This document shows positions 41,227-50,339 of a stretch of 64,000 nucleotides of DNA, piece after piece. Made by a program: the position numbers and the translations under genes. Positions within the stretch are counted from its first letter, which is position 1. Each line of letters starts with the position of its first letter. Source of the DNA: Clostridium liquoris (GTDB lineage: Bacteria > Bacillota > Clostridia > Clostridiales > Clostridiaceae); NCBI RefSeq assembly GCF_002995785.1, contig NZ_PVXO01000052.1, positions 1 to 64,000 on the forward strand, written 5' to 3'. The notes under the pieces were generated by a model. That model worked only from the letters and a program-made list of their open reading frames with translations. It was not told the origin of the DNA and did no database searches.

Positions 41227-43107
41227 ATGAGTAAAATTTCAAGTAAAATATTGAATTATTTAGATATTATATTTTTTATAGTGTTTATCAGCATAAAGCT
41301 TTTGTGTTTTGGAGGACAAATTGAAACAGGATATTTTTCATATAAAAATCTTTTTTCTCCTGTATTTGCTTCAGTTATAATTTTAGCCTCTTTGGCTTTT
41401 TTATTTAATACAAAGGGTAGAAGAAAGTTTCTTTTTATATGCAATTTAATTATAAGTTTGTTTATTATTATTGATTTAAATTATTTTAGGTATTTTAAAG
41501 ATGTTATTTCCATACCTGCAATTATTAACGGTCTTCTATTAGGGCCTGTGAAATCTAGTATTGAAAACTTATTCAAAGCAACTGATTTGCTTTATGTTTT
41601 AGACTTGGTTGTATTCTCTATACTACGCAAACATTCTAAATATGGTAAAAGGTATAGTAAAAAATATAGCAAAAAGGTTAATTTACCTTTTTCACAAAGA
41701 TTAGTTCCTTTTTTATGCTTATTTATTTTAGGAGCATCAATGAATACTGTTAGTTTTATTAAGCTTTCAAAAGAACAGCCTAGATTGATTAGTACTATGT
41801 ATAATAAAGTATATATAGCCAAAAACTTAGGGGATTTAAATTATCACTATCTGGATATTTTTAATTTCTTGAGTAATTCCATAAGTAAAAAAGCCCCTGT
41901 ATCAGCACAGGCTCAAGAGGAAGTAAAGGGCTTTCTGCAAACTAATTCAGAAAAGCCTACAGAAAACTTAAAAGGTGCAGGAGTGGGAAAAAATTTAATA
42001 GTAATTCAGGTGGAAGCCCTTCAAGCTTTTCCAATAAATCGGAAGGTTAATGGAGTGGAAATCACACCAAATTTAAATAAATGGATTAAAAAAAGTGCGT
42101 ATTTTAATAATTATTTTTATCAAACTGCTGCTGGCGGAACCTCTGATGCTGAGTTTTTATCAAATAACTCTCTTTATCCAACAGATTCAGGTTCAGTAAC
42201 CTATATGTATACAGGAAATGAATTTAATGCATTGCCAAAAGCTATGGTAAATGAAGGCTATACCACTGCTGCTTTTCATGGCTACAGAGAAAGCTTTTGG
42301 AATAGAAATATAATGTATCCTAAATATGGCTTCCAAAATTTCTATGGCGAAAAAAGCTATAATATTGACGAAAAAATTGGGCTAGGTTTAAGTGATAAAT
42401 CCTTTTTTAATCAAGCTTTTGAAAAAATAAAGGCATTGCCACAGCCATATTATTCCTTTATGGTTACCTTGTCCAGTCATTTCCCTTATGATGATGTTAC
42501 AAAATATGGGGATTTTAATGTAGAAGATTTAGATGGCACACTAGTTGGAAATTATTTAAAAGCTATACATTATACAGATGAACAGTTGGGTATGTTTTTG
42601 GATAAATTGGATAAGGAAGGAATAACCAAGAATTCCATAATTGTTGTATATGGTGATCATTATGCCATCCCAAAGAAAAATGATAAAGAATTAGCAAAAT
42701 TTTTAGGCACCAATGGTTTTACAGACCTTCAGTGGATGGAATTACAAAAGGTTCCTATGTTAATCCATTTTCCTAATGATAAGCATAGTGGAACTTACCC
42801 AATATATGGCGGTCAAATAGACCTTTACCCTACTTTAGCTAATATGTTTAATCTTCCATCTTCAAATATGATGGGAAAGGATTTATTTAATTCAAAACAA
42901 GGAAAAGTAATATTTAGAAATGGTTCCTTTAGTGATGGAAATATGTTTTATCTTTCCCCTCAGAATACCTATTATGATATAAAGACAGGACAGGCGATAC
43001 AGGAAAATGACAATTTAAAAAATGCAAAAGAAGCCACTATAAATCAGCTAGAATACTCGGATTTAATTCTTAAGCATAATTTAATAAAGAAATTCAATGA
43101 AAACTAA
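41227..43107 (+). CDS. lipoteichoic acid synthase family protein (sulfatase fold)
   Basis: The 626-residue protein starts at the ATG at 41227 (GGGGGG ten bases before; an upstream in-frame TTG is less likely). It has five membrane helices in the first 190 residues, then an outside alkaline-phosphatase-fold domain. Visible metal and catalytic residues are E in VIQVEALQAF, the nucleophile T in AAGGTSDAEF, and D-H in VYGDHYA. The family polymerises or transfers glycerol-phosphate from phosphatidylglycerol onto the LTA anchor or other envelope glycans. It is a single gene, ended by a strong terminator shared with the convergent permease gene. Confidence 0.85.
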   Translation: MSKISSKILNYLDIIFFIVFISIKLLCFGGQIETGYFSYKNLFSPVFASVIILASLAFLFNTKGRRKFLFICNLIISLFIIIDLNYFRYFKDVISIPAIINGLLLGPVKSSIENLFKATDLLYVLDLVVFSILRKHSKYGKRYSKKYSKKVNLPFSQRLVPFLCLFILGASMNTVSFIKLSKEQPRLISTMYNKVYIAKNLGDLNYHYLDIFNFLSNSISKKAPVSAQAQEEVKGFLQTNSEKPTENLKGAGVGKNLIVIQVEALQAFPINRKVNGVEITPNLNKWIKKSAYFNNYFYQTAAGGTSDAEFLSNNSLYPTDSGSVTYMYTGNEFNALPKAMVNEGYTTAAFHGYRESFWNRNIMYPKYGFQNFYGEKSYNIDEKIGLGLSDKSFFNQAFEKIKALPQPYYSFMVTLSSHFPYDDVTKYGDFNVEDLDGTLVGNYLKAIHYTDEQLGMFLDKLDKEGITKNSIIVVYGDHYAIPKKNDKELAKFLGTNGFTDLQWMELQKVPMLIHFPNDKHSGTYPIYGGQIDLYPTLANMFNLPSSNMMGKDLFNSKQGKVIFRNGSFSDGNMFYLSPQNTYYDIKTGQAIQENDNLKNAKEATINQLEYSDLILKHNLIKKFNEN

Positions 43108-43108
43108 A

Positions 43109-43147
43109 AAATAGTCGGTGGACTGCAGTCTACCGACTATTTTTTTA
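43109..43147. terminator. bidirectional terminator between LTA synthase and TSUP genes
   Basis: ATAGTCGGT and ACCGACTAT (43111-43119 and 43132-43140) form the base of the stem, with GACTGCAGTC extending it. TTTTTTT follows on the plus strand and TTTTT on the minus strand. Confidence 0.85.
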
Positions 43148-43921
43148 TAGCATAATCAATTCATATAACATTTTTACAGCAACTAAAAGAGACATGGTAA
43201 CAAATATTGGTTTTATGAACTTGGCCCCTTCTTTTAGTGCAAGTTTTGTTCCAACAATAGCTCCAAATACCATGAATATGGACATTGGAATACCCATTAG
43301 GTAATATATCTTACCTTTTATTGCAAAAAGAATTAAGGAAGTAAAATTACTGGTAAGGTTCATTGCTTTTGCATTTCCACTGGCTCTTACAAAATCAAAT
43401 CCATATATTTTGATAAGGCCAAAGATTAAAAATGAACCAACTCCTGGTCCAAAGAAGCCATCATAAAATCCCATTGCAAAAGCAAATATGCCACCTAATA
43501 TCAATGTCTTTTTAGTAGTGCCTTCAAAATTATCCTCCAGCCCTATAGTCTTTGAGAAAAGGCTATAAATTCCAACTCCTAATAATAACACCAAAACTAT
43601 TGGCTTTAATACATTGGAATCAATAAGTAATACCGTTGTAACCCCAGTACATGCTCCTAAGAAAGTAAAAGGTAATAATACTTTTAAAATATCCTTGTCT
43701 ACTTTTCCAGATTGAGCAAATTTAGCAGTACTTACAATAGAACCACATGTAGCTGAAAACTTATTTGTACCTAATGTAAAATGAGGTGGAAATCCTACAA
43801 GAAAATATGCAGGTAAACTTATCAACCCACCTCCGCCGGCAATAGAATCTACAAATGATGCTAAAAATCCTGCTGCACATAGAAAGAGAATCTTGTACAC
43901 AATTGGGATGTTAGCTAACAC
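43145..43921 (-). CDS. TSUP family permease (TauE/SafE-like)
   Basis: The 258-residue protein has eight membrane helices with the duplicated TSUP pattern: SFVDSIAGGGGLISLPAYF near residue 21, and its echo GFYDGFFGPGVGSFLIF near 156. The start is a GTG with AAGGAGGG upstream. Members export sulfite or sulfoacetate, or import sulfur compounds; the substrate is not known from sequence. It is a single gene. Confidence 0.85.
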   Translation of the reverse strand: MLANIPIVYKILFLCAAGFLASFVDSIAGGGGLISLPAYFLVGFPPHFTLGTNKFSATCGSIVSTAKFAQSGKVDKDILKVLLPFTFLGACTGVTTVLLIDSNVLKPIVLVLLLGVGIYSLFSKTIGLEDNFEGTTKKTLILGGIFAFAMGFYDGFFGPGVGSFLIFGLIKIYGFDFVRASGNAKAMNLTSNFTSLILFAIKGKIYYLMGIPMSIFMVFGAIVGTKLALKEGAKFIKPIFVTMSLLVAVKMLYELIML

Positions 43922-44057
43922 GAAAAGCCCTCCTTAAATAGCATTTTTAATTAAAATAATTTTTAGTATATTATATTTTCTAATAATTCTATTATAGCAT
44001 GAGGCTCCTGCTTTTCATATAGAAAAGGCGAAAATATGGATATTTAATGCAAAAAAA

Positions 44058-44087
44058 GAAGTATTCCTCATTAAGAAAGAATACTTC
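44058..44087 (-). terminator. terminator of the first PepV gene
   Basis: GAAGTATTC (44058-44066) pairs with GAATACTTC (44079-44087), followed by TTTTTTT on the minus strand, 11 bases after the stop codon. Confidence 0.8.
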
Positions 44088-44098
44088 ACTTATATAAA

Positions 44099-45490
44099 TT
44101 ATTTTGCTAATTCATATATTGCGTGAGCATATATTTTTGCATTCATTATCAAATCTTCAATTTCTATATATTCATTTACCTGATGGTCTAAATCAGGCTT
44201 TCCTGGGAAAATTGGTCCATAGGCCACTATATTAGGCATTTCCTTGGCATAAGTTCCTCCTCCAATAGCAAGTGGTTCCTTTTTCTCACCTGTCTGTTCT
44301 GTATATACTTTTAATAAAGTTTTAATTAATTCATGATCCTTTGGAAAATACAAAGGTGCCATGTGGTCCATATCTTCTATTCTCATACCTGTACCTTCTA
44401 AAGTTTTTTCAAAAGGTTTTATCATGTCTTCAAAGGTGTAGGTTACAGGATATCTTAAATTTAATCCCAAGGAAACTTTATCTTCTGTCATATCAATGGT
44501 ACCCACATTAAAAGATAGCTTTCCTGATTCTTCATCTTCTAGAGCTACTCCAAAGGATTCTCCATGACATTCAAAACCAACATGTTTATTGAAGAAATCT
44601 AGAAATTCATGTATATCCGTGCCTTCCATTGGTAAAGATGCCAAGAATAAAAACATTTGCATTATAGCATTTATTCCAAGTTCCGGTAAACTTCCATGGG
44701 TAGAAACTCCTATAGACTTTATCACTACCATATCGCTTTTTATGTGAGCTGTTAAATTAAAATCATTATGCAACTTAAATTTTTCTAAAGCCTTTATTAT
44801 GCAGTCCTTTTCTTTAGCCCATATTCCTGCTTCACAATAATCAGGAACCATATTAACTCTTTGTCCACCCTTTATATACTTTATACATATATCTTCTGTG
44901 GATATATTCTTTAAGTCCTTTACTACATTAAAAGAAGTTATCCCTTTTTCTGCATATATAAGCGGGTATTCTGCATCTGGAGTAAATCCTGCTATTGGTG
45001 GTTTTTCTCTTTCTAAATAATATTCCATTTCCTTAGAACCAGTTTCTTCATTGGTTCCAAATATTATTCTTACTTTCTTAGATAAAGGTAAATTTAAATC
45101 TTTTATAGCTTTTAGTCCATATAATGCTGCCATTATAGGTCCTTTATCATCTAGAGCACCTCTGCCATATATCTTGCCCTCATGTATTTCCGCTGCATAA
45201 GGCGGATATTTCCAGCCATCGCCCTCTGGTACAATATCTAAATGTCCCAATATACCTATATAGTCTTCCCCTTCCCCATATTCTGCGTATCCTACATATC
45301 CATCTAAATTCTTAGTGTTAAACCCTAATCTTCTAGAAATTTTTAGTGCACATTCTAAAGCTTTAGATACGCCCTCTCCAAAAGGCATATCTTCTTTTTC
45401 TTCTTCCCCAACACTTTTTATTCTCATAATTTCCTGAGTTGATTCTATTATCTCCTCTTTTAATTCGTTAATTTTCCTATTTAATTTCAT
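44099..45490 (-). CDS. pepV: M20 family dipeptidase PepV (first copy)
   Basis: The 463-residue protein has the PepV/Sapep zinc peptidase features: H in GHLDIVPEGDGW, D in GRGALDDKGP, the catalytic E-E in GTNEETGSKEM, D in FTPDAEYP, the lid-domain histidine in STHGSLPE, and GGGTYAKEM near the end. These cut a range of dipeptides in the cytoplasm. GGAGG precedes the ATG. It lies upstream-facing from the dipeptide epimerase and is a paralog of the gene at 48620, so it fits use of cell-wall or dietary dipeptides. It has its own promoter and terminator. Confidence 0.9.
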   Translation of the reverse strand: MKLNRKINELKEEIIESTQEIMRIKSVGEEEKEDMPFGEGVSKALECALKISRRLGFNTKNLDGYVGYAEYGEGEDYIGILGHLDIVPEGDGWKYPPYAAEIHEGKIYGRGALDDKGPIMAALYGLKAIKDLNLPLSKKVRIIFGTNEETGSKEMEYYLEREKPPIAGFTPDAEYPLIYAEKGITSFNVVKDLKNISTEDICIKYIKGGQRVNMVPDYCEAGIWAKEKDCIIKALEKFKLHNDFNLTAHIKSDMVVIKSIGVSTHGSLPELGINAIMQMFLFLASLPMEGTDIHEFLDFFNKHVGFECHGESFGVALEDEESGKLSFNVGTIDMTEDKVSLGLNLRYPVTYTFEDMIKPFEKTLEGTGMRIEDMDHMAPLYFPKDHELIKTLLKVYTEQTGEKKEPLAIGGGTYAKEMPNIVAYGPIFPGKPDLDHQVNEYIEIEDLIMNAKIYAHAIYELAK

Positions 45491-45558
45491 TTCTCTACCT
45501 CCAGTGAAAGTATTTAAGCCCTGCTCCAGATGTCTTATACGATAATATTATTAATTAT

Positions 45559-45587
45559 ATTATACATTGATTATGTCATAGTGTCAG
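45559..45587 (-). promoter_or_regulatory. promoter of the first PepV gene
   Basis: On the minus strand, CTGACA (45587-45582) and TATAAT (45564-45559) are 17 bases apart, about 70 bases before the start codon. Confidence 0.6.
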
Positions 45588-45654
45588 CATCATTTATAAA
45601 ATTTGTTTTAATTTACTGTAATATTATTCCAAGCCATTATAAAAATATACATAA

Positions 45655-45701
45655 AAAAGGAGCAGATAAGTTCAATGGATTCTTTCTAACCTGCTCCTTT
45701 T
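45655..45701 (-). terminator. terminator of the dipeptide epimerase gene
   Basis: AAAAGGAGCAG (45655-45665) and CTGCTCCTTTT (45691-45701) pair perfectly, and TTT follows on the minus strand. Confidence 0.8.
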
Positions 45702-45730
45702 ATATATTTATTCTATAACTGAGTCCATGC

Positions 45731-46825
45731 CTAATAATTTAGATATTTAGTGCCATTAATTTTTCTAATTCCAAGCCCCGGTTCATCATTTAGTGTGATT
45801 TTATATTCATTGAAAATTGCTCCCCCCTCTACAGGGTCTTCACTGCATAAAACCGGACCATCTAAATCTATCTTTGTAATAATGCTCTTAGCCGCTGCCA
45901 AATGCACTGCTGCATTTACACTTACCTTAGCTTCCAGCATACACCCTATCATACATTCCACACCATATATTTCCGCCAAGGAACATATTTTAAGTGCATT
46001 GTGCAAGCCTCCTGTTTTCATAAGCTTTATATTTATAAGATCTGCTGCCCTTCTTTGAAGTATAGTTAAAGCATCCTCTGGTGAAAATACACTTTCATCT
46101 GCTAACACTGGTATGGAAACATTATCTGTTACAAATTTTAATCCTTCTATATCATGGGCTGCTACAGGTTGCTCAACAAATTCAATCTGCAAACCCTCAT
46201 CTTCCATCTTTCTTAAAGTTTGAACAGCTTCTTTAGGTTTCCAGCCTTGATTGGCATCTATTCTAAGTTTTACATCATATCCTACTGCCTTTCTTATAGC
46301 TTTCATTCTTTCTATATCCAATAAAGCATTCTTTCCAACTTTTATTTTTAAGGTTGTATATCCTCTTTTAATAGCATCTAAACTGTCCTTTGCCATTTCT
46401 TCAGGATCATTTACGCTTATAGTTATATCTGTGGTTATTTCTTTCCTATAACCCCCTAATAATTTGTATAGAGGGGCATTATATAGTTGTCCATAAAGAT
46501 CATGTAAAGCAATATCTATGGCGGCCTTAGCACTAGTATTTTTTATTAATGATTTATCTAGTTTTATCATTATTTCTTCAAAATTTTCTATATCCATACC
46601 AATTATATTTTTCTTTATATGTTCTTCTATGGCCCCTATTATAGCTCCCTTGGTATCCCCAGTAATAACTCCAGTAGGTGGAGCTTCCCCAAAGCCTATA
46701 TTTCCTGTGTCTGTATGCACTTCCACAATTATATCTTCCACACTATTTACTGTCCTTAAGGCAGTTTTAAAAGGTGTTTTTAATGGAACAGAAATTTGTC
46801 CTATTTTAATATCTGTAATTTTCAT
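45731..46825 (-). CDS. dipeptide epimerase (L-Ala-D/L-Glu epimerase type)
   Basis: The 364-residue enolase-superfamily protein has the epimerase catalytic set: K-x-K in LKIKVG near residue 162, metal ligands D in RIDANQGW, E in EFVEQP and D in LADESV, and the second-base lysine in INIKLMKTGG. In Ala-Glu epimerases these move the alpha proton of the C-terminal residue, turning cell-wall L-Ala-D-Glu into L-Ala-L-Glu, which a dipeptidase can then cut. The two neighbouring PepV genes supply that step. AGGAGG precedes the ATG. The exact dipeptide is not certain. Confidence 0.85.
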   Translation of the reverse strand: MKITDIKIGQISVPLKTPFKTALRTVNSVEDIIVEVHTDTGNIGFGEAPPTGVITGDTKGAIIGAIEEHIKKNIIGMDIENFEEIMIKLDKSLIKNTSAKAAIDIALHDLYGQLYNAPLYKLLGGYRKEITTDITISVNDPEEMAKDSLDAIKRGYTTLKIKVGKNALLDIERMKAIRKAVGYDVKLRIDANQGWKPKEAVQTLRKMEDEGLQIEFVEQPVAAHDIEGLKFVTDNVSIPVLADESVFSPEDALTILQRRAADLINIKLMKTGGLHNALKICSLAEIYGVECMIGCMLEAKVSVNAAVHLAAAKSIITKIDLDGPVLCSEDPVEGGAIFNEYKITLNDEPGLGIRKINGTKYLNY

Positions 46826-46871
46826 ATATATTACCTCCTGTTTAATTAAATTTCTAAATTAAAATAAAAAA

Positions 46872-46905
46872 CCAGCAAAAGCATACTATTTCCTGCTTTT
46901 ACTGG
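46872..46905 (-). terminator. terminator between DUF3870 and epimerase genes
   Basis: CCAGCAAAAGCA (46872-46883) pairs with TGCTTTTACTGG (46894-46905) with one mismatch; on the minus strand TTTTTTATTTT follows. It separates the epimerase from the genes upstream, so the group is not one simple transcript. Confidence 0.7.
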
Positions 46906-46964
46906 CTTTTACTTACTCCGATATAAACAAGCATTTTTATATCTTATTAAATAAAACAGTAATT

Positions 46965-47291
46965 CTAAAAATATCTTTCTTTTATTTCATTATATTTTTT
47001 AACTGCGTCCTTATAGGCTACTATTATTGCCCTTTGAGAGGAACCATGATATCTTCTTTTAATTTCTTCTTCGAGTTTCAAATCAAACTCTATGAGGCTT
47101 CTCCCAATAAATAGACTCTTAATAAATTCATCAGTAGTTCTTATAGTGGCAGAGCAGCTTAAATCTACTATGGTATCATTCTTCATTTCCACCACAAATC
47201 CTATGAAAAATGAATTAAATCTATTGGTAATTGCATTGTCTGTATTGGTTTTTGAATTACCCACTACATATACTGTATCATCATTGTACAT
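46965..47291 (-). CDS. DUF3870 domain protein
   Basis: The 108-residue protein starts at the ATG at 47291, with GGGGTGG upstream. It begins DDTVYVVGNSKTNTDNAITN and has a mid-protein LSCSATIRTTDEFIKSLFIG, both typical of DUF3870. The function is unknown, but in clostridia the family often sits beside the DUF819 permease and amino-acid or dipeptide genes, as it does here. No membrane segment or signal is present. Confidence 0.75.
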   Translation of the reverse strand: MYNDDTVYVVGNSKTNTDNAITNRFNSFFIGFVVEMKNDTIVDLSCSATIRTTDEFIKSLFIGRSLIEFDLKLEEEIKRRYHGSSQRAIIVAYKDAVKKYNEIKERYF

Positions 47292-47376
47292 AAGTACCAC
47301 CCCTGTAGTTATTATATAATGATGCAGCTTATTTGTCTATTCTGAACTCCTTGGCTATTACTTTAGATATATAAAA

Positions 47377-48537
47377 TTATAATATGGATAATATTTTTCC
47401 TACTAGGAGTCCTCCCCCCGAACCAACTATATATCCCATAAGAGCCATTAAGACTCCTATTGGCACCAATGCTTCACTATAAGATGCAGCAAGAATAGGT
47501 GCTGAAGCTACTCCTCCTATGTTTGCTAAACTTGCAACTCCACAAGTAAATAAATCCAGCTTAAATACTTTAGCAGCTAAAGTTAATAATAAAGCATGTA
47601 TTCCAAGAATTACGAAACCTGCAGCAATATATAATGGCGCCTTTGTAAGCTCTGAAAAGTTAGCTCTTGATGCAATAAGGGCAACTATTGTGTATAGCAT
47701 TATATTGGAAAGCGGGGATGATCCAGGAATCTTTGCCACTGGTGTCATTGCAAATAATATTCCTAATAAAGTGGCTATAAGTACTGTCCAAGTGCTTCCT
47801 TGGAAAAATTGAGATTTTGGCATTAATCCTCCAAGGTAAATAGAAATTGCTGCTACAAATAAACTCAATCCTAATAATACTATTAAGTCTGCAAACTCTA
47901 TTTCTTTCCTCATGGATTCATTGTCTTGATTCAACTTTTCTCCTATTTCATCTATTAATTTTGTATCAGATTTTGTCCATTTATTAAACTTTGGCGCAAA
48001 GGATACCAGCCATAGTAAAAACATTACCCAAATGGAATAGTTTATAGAATCCATAAGAAGTGTATAACCAAGCTTTGAATCTGGAAGATTTAAGGCACTC
48101 TGCACAGCTACCATATTAGCAGTACCACCTATCCAGCTTCCGCAAAGTGCCGCAAATGCTTTCCATGTATCTGCTTCAAAAAAGCCTTTAAATAATGCAT
48201 ATGTAACTATAAAACCTATCATAATACTTATGGTAGCTGAGAAAAAACCTATGAGCATCTTAGGACCTAATTTTAAGATTTTCCTCATATCACATCTTAA
48301 AAGCATTAGAAATATCATAGCAGGTAATAAATTATCCTTTAATCCTTTATAAACAGCTGTTATTTCTTCATTGTTCTGCCAAACTCCAAAGGTAGAAAGT
48401 AACATTGCACCAAAATAAAGAAGAACAATTGCTGGAACATAATTAAAAAATTTTGACTTAGATTTTTTCTCTGCTAATACTAACATACTAGCAAAGAAGA
48501 TAAGAAACGCCACGTAAGTAAAGCCTCTTGTAATCAT
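47377..48537 (-). CDS. DUF819 family permease
   Basis: The 386-residue protein has about ten membrane helices and the DUF819/YjcL pattern, with the mid-protein CGSWIGGTANMVAVQSAL and the echoing C-terminal ASLANIGGVASAPILAASY. The two-fold repeat resembles carboxylate or amino-acid carriers. Its place among PepV, epimerase and DUF3870 genes suggests that it carries dipeptides or their products; this is inference. GGGGG precedes the ATG. It probably shares a transcript with the DUF3870 gene after it. Confidence 0.75.
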   Translation of the reverse strand: MITRGFTYVAFLIFFASMLVLAEKKSKSKFFNYVPAIVLLYFGAMLLSTFGVWQNNEEITAVYKGLKDNLLPAMIFLMLLRCDMRKILKLGPKMLIGFFSATISIMIGFIVTYALFKGFFEADTWKAFAALCGSWIGGTANMVAVQSALNLPDSKLGYTLLMDSINYSIWVMFLLWLVSFAPKFNKWTKSDTKLIDEIGEKLNQDNESMRKEIEFADLIVLLGLSLFVAAISIYLGGLMPKSQFFQGSTWTVLIATLLGILFAMTPVAKIPGSSPLSNIMLYTIVALIASRANFSELTKAPLYIAAGFVILGIHALLLTLAAKVFKLDLFTCGVASLANIGGVASAPILAASYSEALVPIGVLMALMGYIVGSGGGLLVGKILSIL

Positions 48538-48619
48538 ATAGTTTCCCCCTTTTTTATATTATACGGCCCTTTCTTATTAATAATTATAAGGAAGAGCTTT
48601 TATATGCTAGTAATAAAAA

Positions 48620-49993
48620 TTATTTAGCCAATTCATAAATAGCCGCTGCCATGATTTGAACATTTTTTATTAATGAATCTATTTCTATATATTCATCTGG
48701 TTTATGTTCTACCATAGGCTCACCTTTGAATATTGGTCCAAAGGCAACTATATTCTTCATAGCTTTGGCATAGGTTCCACCACCTATGGATATAAGCTCA
48801 GCCTTTTCTCCCATCTTTTCCTCATATACCTTCTGCAATTTTTTTATAAATTCTGTGTCTGGAGATACATAAAGACTCTTTTTATGTCTTAAATAAATCT
48901 CCTCCATTTTCCCTAAATCCATTTTTTCCTTAAATATATCTTTAAAATCTTCATAACCTTTAGTAACAGGATATCTCATATTTATTTCTATATTTATTTC
49001 ATGATTATTGCCCAAAATAGTTCCTAGATTAAAAATAAATTCCCCTGATATTTCATCTTCTAAATAGATGCCTAAATTTTTGCCATGCAAATCTAATCCT
49101 ATATATTTATTCATAAAGTCTATAAATTCTTTAGTATCTCCTTTAAAATCCAACTTGCCTAAGAATAATAAAAGATGAGAAATAGAATTTTTACCCTTAT
49201 CTGGAGTACTGCCATGAGCTGAAATTCCATAGGATTTTATTATTAAAGAATCTTCTTTTTCTTCTACTTTTATTTCTTCTACTTTATCTGCTAACTTCTT
49301 TATTATGTCAAATTTATCTTTTGGTAAGGAAATTACAGCTTCTGCATAATCTGGCACCACATTTGGAGCAATTCCCCCTCTTATGGATTCTAGTATTATA
49401 TCCCCTTGCGGTGCTAATTTCCTTTTATATTTACAGGTTACAATTCCCTTTTCTCCATTTATTATTGGATATTCAGCGTCAGGAGTGAATCCTCCCACTG
49501 GAATTTCTTCACCCTTCTCTACATAATGCTTTACACATTTGCTTCCTGTTTCCTCATTTAATCCAAATATTATTCTAACCCTTCTTTTTAAAGGCATATT
49601 TAAATCCTTTACAGCTTTCAATGCATATAATGCCCCTATAGTTGGTCCCTTATCATCAGTGGTCCCCCTTCCATATATCTTTCCATTATGAATTTCAGCA
49701 GCATAGGGAGAGTATTTCCATCCATCACCTTCTGGCACTACGTCTAAGTGTCCTAGTACCGCTATCATTTCATCTCCCTCACCATATTCTGCATAACCTA
49801 TCATATTATCCACATTAACTGTTTTAAAACCTAAGGATTTTGAAAGCTCTAAACAATTTTCTAAAGCTCTATGTACTCCCTCTCCAAATGGCATTCCATC
49901 TTTTGCCTTATCTTCTACGCTTTTTATCCTTACGACTTCCTGCACACTTTTTATAATTTCTTCTTTCATACTAAGTATTTTTTCATCTAGCAT
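48620..49993 (-). CDS. pepV: M20 family dipeptidase PepV (second copy)
   Basis: The 457-residue protein is a paralog of the one at 44099 with the same catalytic set (GHLDVVPEGDGW, GRGTTDDKGP, LNEETGSKCV, FTPDAEYP, GISAHGSTPD, GGGTYAKAM). The two differ through most of the lid domain, so they may prefer different dipeptides. GGGGTGA precedes the ATG. It has its own promoter about 180 bases upstream, with a terminator-like hairpin in the leader, so this copy is probably regulated and may lead the transcript into the DUF819 gene. Confidence 0.9.
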   Translation of the reverse strand: MLDEKILSMKEEIIKSVQEVVRIKSVEDKAKDGMPFGEGVHRALENCLELSKSLGFKTVNVDNMIGYAEYGEGDEMIAVLGHLDVVPEGDGWKYSPYAAEIHNGKIYGRGTTDDKGPTIGALYALKAVKDLNMPLKRRVRIIFGLNEETGSKCVKHYVEKGEEIPVGGFTPDAEYPIINGEKGIVTCKYKRKLAPQGDIILESIRGGIAPNVVPDYAEAVISLPKDKFDIIKKLADKVEEIKVEEKEDSLIIKSYGISAHGSTPDKGKNSISHLLLFLGKLDFKGDTKEFIDFMNKYIGLDLHGKNLGIYLEDEISGEFIFNLGTILGNNHEINIEINMRYPVTKGYEDFKDIFKEKMDLGKMEEIYLRHKKSLYVSPDTEFIKKLQKVYEEKMGEKAELISIGGGTYAKAMKNIVAFGPIFKGEPMVEHKPDEYIEIDSLIKNVQIMAAAIYELAK

Positions 49994-50061
49994 AATATCA
50001 CCCCTATTAATTAGTATTTACAACAATCCAATACTACCATATTTTAATTAACTAAATAAAA

Positions 50062-50099
50062 AAAGCCCAATAAATGAATGTTATCATCTACTGGGCTTT
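50062..50099 (-). promoter_or_regulatory. intrinsic terminator within the leader of the second PepV gene
   Basis: AAAGCCCA (50062-50069) pairs with TGGGCTTT (50092-50099); on the minus strand TTTTTTTATTT follows. It lies after the promoter (50179-50207) and about 70 bases before the PepV start, so transcripts must pass it. An attenuator or small riboswitch is possible. No known riboswitch or T-box pattern was recognised in the roughly 70 bases before it. Confidence 0.55.
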
Positions 50100-50178
50100 G
50101 TTTACGTTACAATGCTTTAGGCACCTAAATAAACAGAGTAGTAAAATTAAGAACCCTTATATAACTTTTATAGTTATT

Positions 50179-50207
50179 ATTATATTATATAATTCAGGAA
50201 AACTCAA
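50179..50207 (-). promoter_or_regulatory. promoter of the second PepV gene
   Basis: On the minus strand, TTGAGT (50207-50202) and TATAAT (50184-50179) are 17 bases apart. Confidence 0.6.
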
Positions 50208-50339
50208 TATATATTTTTAATCTTCTGAAAACATTTCCTGTAATTTGTATTTCACAATGTTCATTGATATTAATTCTCTTAAATGTTATATTGATTTAGT
50301 AAACAATTAATAGTTAGTTGATTTAAAGGATGTGGTATT

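Noticed and set aside
50055-50170. T-box or lysine riboswitch in the PepV leader
   Set aside because: No T-box core and no specifier-loop-like stem were found; kept only as an unassigned leader hairpin.
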